Below, piece after piece: positions 19,228-27,343 of a DNA stretch of 64,000 bases (the stretch's first letter is position 1; each line of letters opens with the position of its first letter). The notes under the pieces were generated by a model that was given only the letters and a program-made list of their open reading frames with translations, searched no databases and was not told the DNA's origin. A program made the position numbers and the translations under genes. The stretch is from JALOOB01 sp040766655 (GTDB taxonomy: Bacteria; Chloroflexota; Anaerolineae; CG2-30-64-16). The stretch is taken from assembly GCA_040766655.1 (NCBI GenBank), contig JAXGQB010000014.1:62001-126000 (forward strand), read 5' to 3'.

Positions 19228-20187
19228 TCACTCCTGACGCAGCCACTGTAGCGGATCGACCGCCCTTCCCCCGACGCGCAGCTCCCAGTGCAGGTGTGCG
19301 CCGGTGCTGAGCCCCGTGCTGCCGACCTTGCCGATCAGCTGCCCAGTTTCGACAGATTCCCCGACCTCGATGCTGAACTCAGACAGGTGCCAGTACCCCG
19401 TGTAGACCCCGTTGCCGTGATCGATCACGATCGCGTTGCCCCGAACGAAGAGCGGATCAGCCAGCACGACGACGCCCGGAGCCGGCGCATAGACAGGTGT
19501 ACCGGTCACCGCGCCGTAGTCCTCCCCTTCGTGTGCCGTGATTGTGGTGCTTGTGCCATAGGTGCGACGTGACCCAAAGGGTGAGGTGCGTCGCAGCTCG
19601 CCATGCAGCGGGCTGTCGAAACGGCTGTACAGGTTCCATCCGCCCGGCGACACGGCGGAGAAGAGTTCGGCCATGCGCGCCGCCTCGGTGCTGACCTTCG
19701 AACCTTGCGAGAGGATCGGCGCAGTCGTTGCTGGAGGGATGTTGACGGACGGGAAAGATCCGGCTCGCACAGGCACCTGGAGTGTAAGCCCCTGTTCGCC
19801 GTCCGTCAGAACCAGGGGATGATTCCCGGGCTGTGCGAGGGGCGGAATCGGCACGAAAGCCCATCGGACACCATCCGTGCCGAACACCGGATACTCCTGG
19901 CCTGCGAACGTCAGCGTCAGGGCTGTGGCCGCATCCAGGCCTACGGCCAGGGCGAGCGTCTGGCCCTGGGTGGGGGGCCACGGCCATGCGCGCACGCGCG
20001 TGATCGTGCTGCCCGGCGAAAGGACGAATGACGGCGGTGCAAAGGCGCTGGCAAACGCTGGAGCCGTCGCCGGATCCGCGCCGTCGTCATGGCGGAAGTG
20101 GCCCGTTGGCGCCGTGCGGAGATCGATATCCAGGCCTTCGGCGCGCGCCGGACTTGCCCCGCCCAACCACAGCAGCAGAAGCGTCAT
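19228..20187 (-). CDS. Secreted M23-family metallopeptidase
   Basis: About 319 residues. A short signal peptide (MTLLLLWLGGASPARA) leads to a beta-rich region and a C-terminal LytM/M23 domain. Zinc-site motifs are HEGEDYG (HxxxD) and HLHWELR (HxH), with the GNAIVIDHGNGVYTGYWHL string between. The enzyme would cut peptidoglycan cross-links or serve as an amidase activator. The open frame extends further upstream, but the ATG at 20187 gives the signal peptide. It overlaps the end of hpt, so the two are probably co-transcribed. Confidence 0.88.
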   Translation of the reverse strand: MTLLLLWLGGASPARAEGLDIDLRTAPTGHFRHDDGADPATAPAFASAFAPPSFVLSPGSTITRVRAWPWPPTQGQTLALAVGLDAATALTLTFAGQEYPVFGTDGVRWAFVPIPPLAQPGNHPLVLTDGEQGLTLQVPVRAGSFPSVNIPPATTAPILSQGSKVSTEAARMAELFSAVSPGGWNLYSRFDSPLHGELRRTSPFGSRRTYGTSTTITAHEGEDYGAVTGTPVYAPAPGVVVLADPLFVRGNAIVIDHGNGVYTGYWHLSEFSIEVGESVETGQLIGKVGSTGLSTGAHLHWELRVGGRAVDPLQWLRQE

Positions 20188-20212
20188 CGCGGCAAGCAGG
20201 GCGGCGCGGGTC

Positions 20213-20758
20213 TTACTTGCTGTAGTATTCCGGCGCCAGCACTGCGATGTAGGGCAGGTTGCGGTACTTCTCGACAAAGTCCAATCCATAGCCGAGTACG
20301 AACTTGTCCGGTATATCGAACCCGATGTACCTCACCGGCACCTGCACCTCGCGGCGGGCCGGCTTGTTGAGCAGAGTGCAGATCTCCAGCGATTTGGGCC
20401 GCCGCGCGCGCAGGCTGCGCACGAGGTAGTCCAGCGTTCGCCCCGTGTCGATGATGTCCTCGACGATCAGCACGTTGCGTCCCTCGATCGGCTGATCGAG
20501 GTCCTTGAGGATGCGCACGACGCCGGATGACGCCATGCCGACCCCGTAACTCGACGTGGCCATGAAGTCGATGCTGTGCGGCGTGCTGATGCAGCGCATC
20601 AGGTCCGACAAGAACAGAACGCTGCCTTTCAGCACGGCCAGCAGGAGCAGGTCCTGCCCCGCGTAGTCGCGGTCGATCTCGGCGCCCAGCTCGCAAATGC
20701 GAGCCTGCAGCTTGTCGGACGGAATCAGGATTTCGGCGATATAAGCAGGGTCGATCAT
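20213..20758 (-). CDS. hpt: Hypoxanthine phosphoribosyltransferase
   Basis: 181 residues with the PRPP-binding loop VLIVEDIIDTGRTLDYL (about 97-113) and the purine-side motif KFVLGYGLDFVEKYRNLPYI. It salvages hypoxanthine or guanine to the nucleotide. Length and motifs are standard. In many bacteria hpt lies next to tilS and ftsH; here tilS is 2.5 kb upstream on the same strand. Confidence 0.96.
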   Translation of the reverse strand: MIDPAYIAEILIPSDKLQARICELGAEIDRDYAGQDLLLLAVLKGSVLFLSDLMRCISTPHSIDFMATSSYGVGMASSGVVRILKDLDQPIEGRNVLIVEDIIDTGRTLDYLVRSLRARRPKSLEICTLLNKPARREVQVPVRYIGFDIPDKFVLGYGLDFVEKYRNLPYIAVLAPEYYSK

Positions 20759-20775
20759 GATGGCGGTTCCTCCTG

Positions 20776-21966
20776 TCAGAAGGGATGCGTGCGCGCCCGC
20801 GCGTACGCTCGCTGAATCGCGCTGTGGTCCAGCTCAGGCGGTGGAACGGGCGTCGGAACGCTCGGCCGCGGTGCGGGCGTCACGCTCGCGGCGGCCGGAT
20901 TCACCTTGATGGCCGCAGCCGGCCTCAGCGCGCTGGGAGGCGGGGCCGACCCACGGAACGCGGCCGACCATTGGGCCGTCAGGTCGAGATAGGTCGATCC
21001 GTACGCCTGGCTCGGCTCGATGTACGTGCCCTCCCGCCACTCGTTGAAACTCGTGATCACGATCCAGTCCGGCTCGCTGGCGATGGCAGCCTGCCACGAA
21101 CGCACATAGTAGGCGCCATCCTCGCGCCCGACGGCGAATGCGTTGGACCGTCCGGTCTTCCGATCGTCGTAGCCGGGCATCACCGTGGCAACGTAGATCT
21201 TGGGGACTCCCAGCCTGGCCGCGGCGGCACGGGTGCGCTGTGCGAATTTCTTCGCCGTGTACCCCATGTCTGACGGTGGGTTCCACGTCACGTTGTACAG
21301 GTGGTGCCCATCGAAGACCGACAGAGGCGTGACGTCGATGCCCTCCTCGATCCACAGGCTGTTCCGGCCCCCATCGACAGCATCACGGATCGCCGCCCAC
21401 GAGGCGACGCTGAATCGCTGCTGGCGCCAGAAGAAGATGACCGGCTTGCCATCCTGCTGTAGGTAGGCCGGGTGCCTGGCGTGCGTGGCCAGCAAGGTCG
21501 CCAGCGCAGACTGGACATCGCCCGGCCCGCCGAAGAACGGGCCTGCCACCTCCACATCGACGGCGATCCGAAAGCCCCGCGCGGCGGCCTGATCCAACAG
21601 GATCCGTAGATTCGTCTCGGTTTGGTTGTTTTCGACCTGAGGTCCGTACCACGACACGACGAATGCGTCGATCCCGGCGGCTTTCGCCTGGTCGATGTGC
21701 CGGCCCATCACGGCTGGGTCGCGGGATACGTACAGCTGCTGCGGCACATCGGGCACCCGGCTGGGTCCCCAGTCGTTCTCGTCGAACCACGCATAGTAAA
21801 ACGCAAGGACCAGTCGCTCGGACGACTGCGCCGACGCTGCAGGAATCGATGCACTGCCGGCGACCGCGATGGCCACCGACCACATCACGAAGAGCATTAC
21901 CCTCCTCAAACAACCTCCGCTGAGTCGCCCCCCAAGGGGCGCTGACTTGGGTGAAAACACTATCAT
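20776..21966 (-). CDS. GH99-like secreted protein (WbsX/endomannanase-like)
   Basis: 396 residues. An N-terminal signal anchor (about 25-46, ending ASAQ) is followed by a barrel domain with FYYAWFDENDWG near the start, HIDQAKAAGIDAFVVSWYGPQ, and a C-terminal ITSFNEWREGTYIEPS. These are typical of the GH99/WbsX-like family acting on mannose-containing or surface glycans. The C-terminus has a Pro-rich tail. Substrate unknown. It is transcribed towards hpt with an 18-bp gap. Confidence 0.8.
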   Translation of the reverse strand: MIVFSPKSAPLGGRLSGGCLRRVMLFVMWSVAIAVAGSASIPAASAQSSERLVLAFYYAWFDENDWGPSRVPDVPQQLYVSRDPAVMGRHIDQAKAAGIDAFVVSWYGPQVENNQTETNLRILLDQAAARGFRIAVDVEVAGPFFGGPGDVQSALATLLATHARHPAYLQQDGKPVIFFWRQQRFSVASWAAIRDAVDGGRNSLWIEEGIDVTPLSVFDGHHLYNVTWNPPSDMGYTAKKFAQRTRAAAARLGVPKIYVATVMPGYDDRKTGRSNAFAVGREDGAYYVRSWQAAIASEPDWIVITSFNEWREGTYIEPSQAYGSTYLDLTAQWSAAFRGSAPPPSALRPAAAIKVNPAAASVTPAPRPSVPTPVPPPELDHSAIQRAYARARTHPF

Positions 21967-22027
21967 ACATCAAAAGGACGCGCGGGGCGAACTCGCGCGG
22001 GCGGCCCGCGACGCTGGCACGGCCGGC

Positions 22028-23221
22028 TCAGACGGCCCTGGCCAGCAGCCCCTTGAGGTACTCGCCCTCCGGAAACGTCAGAAGCACCGGGTGGTCCGGC
22101 GCCTGCGTCATGCGTGCGACGATCTGCATGGACCTGCCCGCATCGACGCTGGCGCCGAAGACGATCTTCTGGAAGAGATCCGGCGTCACCAGGCCCGAGC
22201 AGGAGAAGGTCGCCAGCAGCCCGCCGGGCGCCAGCAACTTCATCGCGATCAGATTGATGTCCTTGTAGCCCCGCGTCGCCGGCTCCAGCTCGGACTTGCT
22301 GCGCGCGAACTTGGGCGGGTCCAGGATCACGAGGTCGAACTGCCGCCCTTCGTCGCGGTAGCTGCGCAGCACCTGGAACACATCGCCTGCGATCGCCTCG
22401 GCCTGGGCGTCGGGATCGAGGCCGTTCATGCGCAACGCGCGCTCGGATCCCACGAGCGCGTCGTGCGAAGTGTCCACGTTAGTCACATGCAGCGCGCCGG
22501 CCTTCAGCGCATGGACCGCGAACGCGCCGGTGAAGCTGAACGCGTTGAGCACCCGCCTGCCCGCCGCATGCTGCGCGACGATGCTTCGATTGAATCGCTG
22601 ATCGAGGTAGAAGCCGGTCTTCTGGCCGCCGAGCAGATTCACGGGAAAGCGCATCCCGTCCTCGATGATCTCCAGTTCCTCTGGGGGCCGCTGGCCCACG
22701 ACCTCAGCCGGCCCCGTCGTCAGCCCCTCCTGCCGGCGAGCGACGGGGTCCGACCGGTCGACGATGCCGGCCGGCGCCCACAGCTCGTGCAGGAGGTCCG
22801 TCAGCTCCGTCCGCCGCAGATCGACGCCCAGGGTCAGCCACTGCACGCTCAACCAGTCGGCATAGCGATCGACGATCAGCCCTGGCAACAGGTCGCTCTC
22901 CGCAAAGACGAGCCGGTAGGCCGTGGCGTTGCGGCCGAGGCCGATCTGATCGCGCATGGCGGCAGCCGCTGCCAGGCGCCGCATCCAAAAATGGCGATCA
23001 ACCTGCTCGTCCCGGTCCCACGTGAGTATCCGCACCACGATCTGCGAGCGGGGGTTGAAGTAGCCGCGCGCGAGCCATTCGCCGCGCAGGTCGACCACAT
23101 CGACGATGTCGCCCGGCTGGGGAGAACCGTCCGTGTCGATCACCGCACCCGAGAAGATCCAGGGGTGATGCTGCCGAACCGGACGATCCTTGCCGCTGCC
23201 TATCTTGATGATGCCGTTCAT
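22028..23221 (-). CDS. Class I rRNA methyltransferase, RlmI-like (23S rRNA m5C1962)
   Basis: About 397 residues. It has an N-terminal PUA-like domain (HPWIFSGAV, GDIVDVVDLRGEWLARGYFNP), a central EEL domain (LPGLIVDRYADWLSVQ), and a Rossmann methyltransferase with LNAFSFTGAFAVHAL (SAM motif I) and LVILDPPKFARSK, then CSGLV with a catalytic cysteine. This matches RlmI/RlmK-like enzymes. The ATG at 23221 overlaps the tilS stop (CGATGAACG), which fixes the start. Confidence 0.92.
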   Translation of the reverse strand: MNGIIKIGSGKDRPVRQHHPWIFSGAVIDTDGSPQPGDIVDVVDLRGEWLARGYFNPRSQIVVRILTWDRDEQVDRHFWMRRLAAAAAMRDQIGLGRNATAYRLVFAESDLLPGLIVDRYADWLSVQWLTLGVDLRRTELTDLLHELWAPAGIVDRSDPVARRQEGLTTGPAEVVGQRPPEELEIIEDGMRFPVNLLGGQKTGFYLDQRFNRSIVAQHAAGRRVLNAFSFTGAFAVHALKAGALHVTNVDTSHDALVGSERALRMNGLDPDAQAEAIAGDVFQVLRSYRDEGRQFDLVILDPPKFARSKSELEPATRGYKDINLIAMKLLAPGGLLATFSCSGLVTPDLFQKIVFGASVDAGRSMQIVARMTQAPDHPVLLTFPEGEYLKGLLARAV

Positions 23222-24684
23222 CGCCTGAACCTCACGAGCCATGCTGACTGGGTGTCGGGACGGATGGCCGCCCGTTCGTCGATGCGCAGGCCGCACACCC
23301 AGGCAATCCCCTGGGCTCCGATCAGGATGGGCCATCCCCGCCGCGCTGCGAGAGGCACCTTGCGGTTGATCATGAACTCGTTGACGCGCGTCGAGTGTCC
23401 GTGGAGCCCATGGGGCTGGAACCGGTCGCCCTCCTGTCGGGGACGAAGCAGGAGCCTATCGCCCGTGGTACGTGCGTCCAGGTACGCGGTCCAGGGGTCA
23501 TCGTTCGCCACGTAATGGTCCCCGATCTCCGCCGGCGCGCATCCGGTGACGTCGACCTGCCACCCGCCCCCGATCGCAGTGGCGCCGGGAGCGGCGAGCT
23601 CGACCGCCGCGTCCAGCTGGGGCACAAGTCCGGGCTGTGCGCGACCTTCGGCGCCGATGCGCAGGGTGTCGTAGTCGACCGTCAGGGCCAGCCCGGCCGC
23701 GATGGTGGCAGAGGCGCCCGTTTCGCCGCAGCAGCCCACCCGGACCGCATGCTCGACGTGCTCCCAGTTGATGTTGCGCAGGCCCGACCTCAGGCGCATC
23801 ACTGCCTCGCGCACGGTGGACCGCTGCAGCCCCAGGGGCAGTGCACGCCAGGAACGCAGGTGGAAGCGAACCTCGCCCGGAGAGCCCGCAGCCTCTATCG
23901 CGCTCATCGCCGCGGAGGTGACTTGCGCCACGATGTCGTAGTCACCGCCCATGACCTCTGCGGTGTGTGCCAACACGTCGTCGATGCGGGGATTGTAGGT
24001 GCGCAGGATGGGCAGCAGTTCGTGGCGCAGGCGGTTCCGATAGAACGTCGTGTCCTCGTTGCTGTGGTCGAAGCGCGGGGCGAGGCCTTGCTCGAGGCAA
24101 TAGGCCTCGATGTCGGCCCGCCGCCGGTAGAGCAACGGCCGCACGAGATAGACGTCCGCCGCCACGGGCGCTCCGAGATCCGGCAGGCCTCGGAGGTCGG
24201 CCAGCGGCGTCGACGGGCGCATGCCCCGGAGGCCCGCCACGCCGCTTCCGCGCAGGAAGTGCATCAGCACTGTCTCCGCCTGGTCTCCGGCATGGTGGCC
24301 CACCGCGACGCACCGCGCACCCCGCTCGACCGCGGTACGCCGTAGAAACGAGTAGCGTGCCTGGCGCGCAGCCTCTTCCACCGACAGCCGCTGCTCCTGC
24401 GCATACGCCCCAACATCGGCGCGCTCGCCCACGAAGGGCAGCTGCCACGAACGGGCGAGATCGCAAACGTAATCGGCATCCGCATCTGCGTCGCGCCCGC
24501 GCAGGCCGTGGTTCAGATGCGCCACGTGGAGGCGCAGATCCAGCGCGGGCGCCAGTTGCATCAGAGCGTGCAGCAGGCACAGGGAATCGGGTCCGCCCGA
24601 CACGCCCACCACCACGCCATCGCCGGGACGAAACAGCGACAGCCGGCGGACATCGGCAACGACCTGACGGAGAAGAGACGACAT
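23218..24684 (-). CDS. tilS: tRNA(Ile)-lysidine synthase TilS
   Basis: About 488 residues. The PP-loop VVVGVSGGPDSLCLLHAL lies near residue 25 and the HLNHGLRGRDADADA motif follows. The C-terminal substrate-recognition region includes GDRFQPHGLHGHSTRVNEFMINRKVPLAAR. TilS makes lysidine at C34 of tRNA-Ile(CAU). I start at the ATG at 24684. The long spacer before mreB holds promoters for both directions. Confidence 0.95.
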   Translation of the reverse strand: MSSLLRQVVADVRRLSLFRPGDGVVVGVSGGPDSLCLLHALMQLAPALDLRLHVAHLNHGLRGRDADADADYVCDLARSWQLPFVGERADVGAYAQEQRLSVEEAARQARYSFLRRTAVERGARCVAVGHHAGDQAETVLMHFLRGSGVAGLRGMRPSTPLADLRGLPDLGAPVAADVYLVRPLLYRRRADIEAYCLEQGLAPRFDHSNEDTTFYRNRLRHELLPILRTYNPRIDDVLAHTAEVMGGDYDIVAQVTSAAMSAIEAAGSPGEVRFHLRSWRALPLGLQRSTVREAVMRLRSGLRNINWEHVEHAVRVGCCGETGASATIAAGLALTVDYDTLRIGAEGRAQPGLVPQLDAAVELAAPGATAIGGGWQVDVTGCAPAEIGDHYVANDDPWTAYLDARTTGDRLLLRPRQEGDRFQPHGLHGHSTRVNEFMINRKVPLAARRGWPILIGAQGIAWVCGLRIDERAAIRPDTQSAWLVRFRR

Positions 24685-24759
24685 GGCCGGATGATAGCAT
24701 GGTGAGTTGGTTCGGCAAAACAGGCAGGCGAGGGGTTGCCTGGGGCCCGGTAGCCCCAT

Positions 24760-24788
24760 TTGGGTATCGCGGCGCCGGGTGCTATAAT
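24760..24788 (+). promoter_or_regulatory. Sigma70-like promoter of the mre operon
   Basis: TTGGGT, 17-nt spacer and a perfect TATAAT, about 60 bases upstream of the mreB start. Confidence 0.75.
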
Positions 24789-24850
24789 CTCATATCTGCG
24801 CGGCAGCGTTCACGGACGCGCGCGCTACCAACACCAGGAGCATAACGCGC

Positions 24851-25912
24851 GTGGTAAGCCCGCTGAACTGGCTTCTAGGCCTCTTCTCCCTCGACATCGG
24901 CATCGACCTGGGGACAGCAAACACCCTGGTCTATGTGCGCAATCGCGGGATTCTCATCAACGAGCCCAGCGTCGTTGCCATCGACCGAAAGACCAAGAAG
25001 GTCCTGGCCATCGGGTCTGAGGCCAAGGAGATGGTCGGCAGGACGCCCGGCAACATCGTCGCGATCCGCCCGCTCCGTGACGGCGTGATCTCGGATTTCG
25101 ATGTGACCGAGAAGATGCTCGATTACTTCATCCACAAGGTGCACGAGCGCATGTTCCTGCGCGTGCCGCGTCCGCGCGTCGTCGTCGGCATCCCGAGCGG
25201 CGTGACGGAGGTGGAGAAGCGCGCCGTGTACGATGCCACGATCAGTGCGGGCGCGCGTGAGGCGTTCCTGATCGAAGAGCCCATGGCGGCAGCGATCGGT
25301 GCAGATCTGCCAGTCGCCGAGGCACAGGGCAGCATGATCGTCGACATCGGCGGCGGAACCACCGAGGTGGCGGTGACGTCCCTGGGGGGCGTCGTCGTGT
25401 CAGGCTCGATTCGCGTGGCCGGCGACGAGATGAACGAGGACATCGTCAATTACGCGCGGCAGAAGTACAACCTGCTCATAGGCGAGCAGATGGCCGAGAA
25501 GGTGAAGATCGAGGCCGGATCGGCCTATCCTCTTGATCCTGAACTAACCGTCGAGTTGCGCGGCCGGAACCTGATCACTGGCCTGCCCGAAGCTGTCGAG
25601 GTGAGCAGCGTGGAGCTTCGGGAGGCGCTGCGCAATTCCGTCAGCATCATCGTCGACACGATCCGTGCCGCCATCGACCAGACCCCGCCCGAGTTGATCG
25701 CAGACCTGATGGAGCACGGGATTGCCTTGGCAGGTGGTGGCGCACTTCTCAAGGGACTGGCGCAGCGATTGACCGAAGAGACCCGGATGAAGGTCTACGT
25801 GGCGACAGATCCCCTGAGTTGCGTGGCACGTGGTTCAGGCATGGTGCTGGAGCACTTCCCCGTCCTGCAGAAGACACTGGCTAGCATGCAGCGGGGCAGC
25901 ACGCTGCATTAA
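24851..25912 (+). CDS. mreB: Rod-shape-determining protein MreB
   Basis: 353 residues, an actin-like filament protein. DIGIDLGTANTLVY forms phosphate loop 1 and MIVDIGGGTTEVAV loop 2. The adenosine-site GIALAGGGALLKGL lies near residue 290. It guides elongation by the PBP2/RodA synthase encoded downstream. The GTG start follows an AGGAGCATAAC ribosome-binding site. It is the first gene of an operon running to at least 31.3 kb. Confidence 0.98.
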   Translation: MVSPLNWLLGLFSLDIGIDLGTANTLVYVRNRGILINEPSVVAIDRKTKKVLAIGSEAKEMVGRTPGNIVAIRPLRDGVISDFDVTEKMLDYFIHKVHERMFLRVPRPRVVVGIPSGVTEVEKRAVYDATISAGAREAFLIEEPMAAAIGADLPVAEAQGSMIVDIGGGTTEVAVTSLGGVVVSGSIRVAGDEMNEDIVNYARQKYNLLIGEQMAEKVKIEAGSAYPLDPELTVELRGRNLITGLPEAVEVSSVELREALRNSVSIIVDTIRAAIDQTPPELIADLMEHGIALAGGGALLKGLAQRLTEETRMKVYVATDPLSCVARGSGMVLEHFPVLQKTLASMQRGSTLH

Positions 25913-25921
25913 AGAAGCTAT

Positions 25922-26800
25922 GTGAAGCGGTCATCCACAAGACGACTTTCCGGCAGCAGCCTGCTGTTTCTGCTGTTAGCGACCATCAGCATCGTGCTGC
26001 TCATCCTGTCCGCGACCAACCGTATGGCGCCCATCGAAGGCGCCATGTCGGCCGTCGCTCGACCCTTTCTGGGCTTCTTCAACGACGTCGGCCGGCAGAT
26101 CGATAACGTTACGTCAACTATTCGGGACCTCTCCACCCTTCGAAGCGAGAACCGCCGGCTGCAGACCCTCGTCGATACGCTCACCATCGAAAACGCGCGC
26201 CTGAGTGAAGCGCAGATCGAGAACCAGCAGTTGCGTGAGTTGGGCCGCTTTCGGCAACTCAATCCGTTCTACGATTTTCGCGGCGGGCAGGTGATCGCGC
26301 GGGTGATCAGTCGCGGCCCGTCCAACTACCAATCGGCGCTCGCCATCGATCTCGGCTCCGAGCAGGGCATCACGCCGGGCATGCCGGTGATCACCGAGCT
26401 GGGCCTGGTCGGCCGGATCCAGAAGGTGGGACCGACGACCTCTACCGTGCTCCTGATCACAGATCCGGCGAGCAACGTCCAGGCGATAATCAAGCGCGAG
26501 AACAGTCGTGCGGTCGGTGTGGTCGCGGGCCAGGCGGGCCAGTTGCCGCAGATGCAGTACATCGCCCAGGAGGCGGACGTCAGCGTCGGAGACGAGGTCA
26601 TCACCTCGGGCCTGGGCGGCAACTTCCCCAAGAACCTCGTCATCGGCCAGGTCATCGAGGTCGAGAAGGAAGACTTCGACATGTACCAGCAGGCGACCGT
26701 GCGCCCGACCGTGAACTTCAACCGGCTGGAATTCGTCCTGGTCATCACCAATTTCCAGCCATTGCCCGGCCAGCCCGCCGAGCTGGAAAGCGTGGGGTGA
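25922..26800 (+). CDS. mreC: Rod-shape-determining protein MreC
   Basis: 292 residues with a GTG start nine bases after the mreB stop. The N-terminal membrane helix (about 13-31) is followed by a coiled coil (STLRSENRRLQTLVDTL) and the double beta-barrel MreC domain (SNYQSALAIDLGSEQGITPG...VVTSGLGG-like VITSGLGGNFPKNL). It is a periplasmic or extracytoplasmic partner of MreB, PBP2 and RodA. Confidence 0.95.
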   Translation: MKRSSTRRLSGSSLLFLLLATISIVLLILSATNRMAPIEGAMSAVARPFLGFFNDVGRQIDNVTSTIRDLSTLRSENRRLQTLVDTLTIENARLSEAQIENQQLRELGRFRQLNPFYDFRGGQVIARVISRGPSNYQSALAIDLGSEQGITPGMPVITELGLVGRIQKVGPTTSTVLLITDPASNVQAIIKRENSRAVGVVAGQAGQLPQMQYIAQEADVSVGDEVITSGLGGNFPKNLVIGQVIEVEKEDFDMYQQATVRPTVNFNRLEFVLVITNFQPLPGQPAELESVG

Positions 26801-26807
26801 CAACCTC

Positions 26808-27323
26808 ATGGCTTGGACATGGCGCGAGCGCGGCATCTACCTGATCACCCTGAGTCTCGTCCTGGTCGTGTTGATCCAGGCAACGCTGCTTAATCGCATC
26901 CGTATCCTGGGCGTGCAGCCCGACCTCCTGCTGGTCGTCGTCGTGTGCTGGAGCCTCCTGCACGGTCTTCAGGATGGGTTGTTCTGGGCGTTTGTGGGCG
27001 GCTTGGGCATCGATCTGGTGGCAGGACTGCCCTTGGGCGCCTCACCATTGGCCCTGATGCCTGCCGCGGTCCTGGCTTCGCTCGGAAGGAGCAGCGTCTA
27101 TGCATCCAGCGCGCGGCTGCCCGTTCTGCTGGTCGCTCTCGCGACGCCGCTGCACGGGTGGATCATCCTGATGATCCGGCAACTGCTCGGAACGTCGATC
27201 GACTGGCTCGGCGCGACGCAGCATGTGGTGCTGCCGGCCATCGTTCCGAACGCGATGTTGGCCTTCATCGTAGCTCACCTCCTGCGAAGACTGACTGCCC
27301 GTCCCATGGCGACGGTGACATAG
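26808..27323 (+). CDS. mreD: Rod-shape-determining protein MreD
   Basis: 171 residues, five to six hydrophobic helices, with the LRILGVQPDLLLVVVVCWSL-like MreD opening (here IRILGVQPDLL) and GLFWAFVGGLGIDLV. It starts eight bases after mreC. The protein is the small integral-membrane part of the elongasome. Confidence 0.92.
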   Translation: MAWTWRERGIYLITLSLVLVVLIQATLLNRIRILGVQPDLLLVVVVCWSLLHGLQDGLFWAFVGGLGIDLVAGLPLGASPLALMPAAVLASLGRSSVYASSARLPVLLVALATPLHGWIILMIRQLLGTSIDWLGATQHVVLPAIVPNAMLAFIVAHLLRRLTARPMATVT

Positions 27324-27343
27324 GGGTTGGCTGAGGCCACACG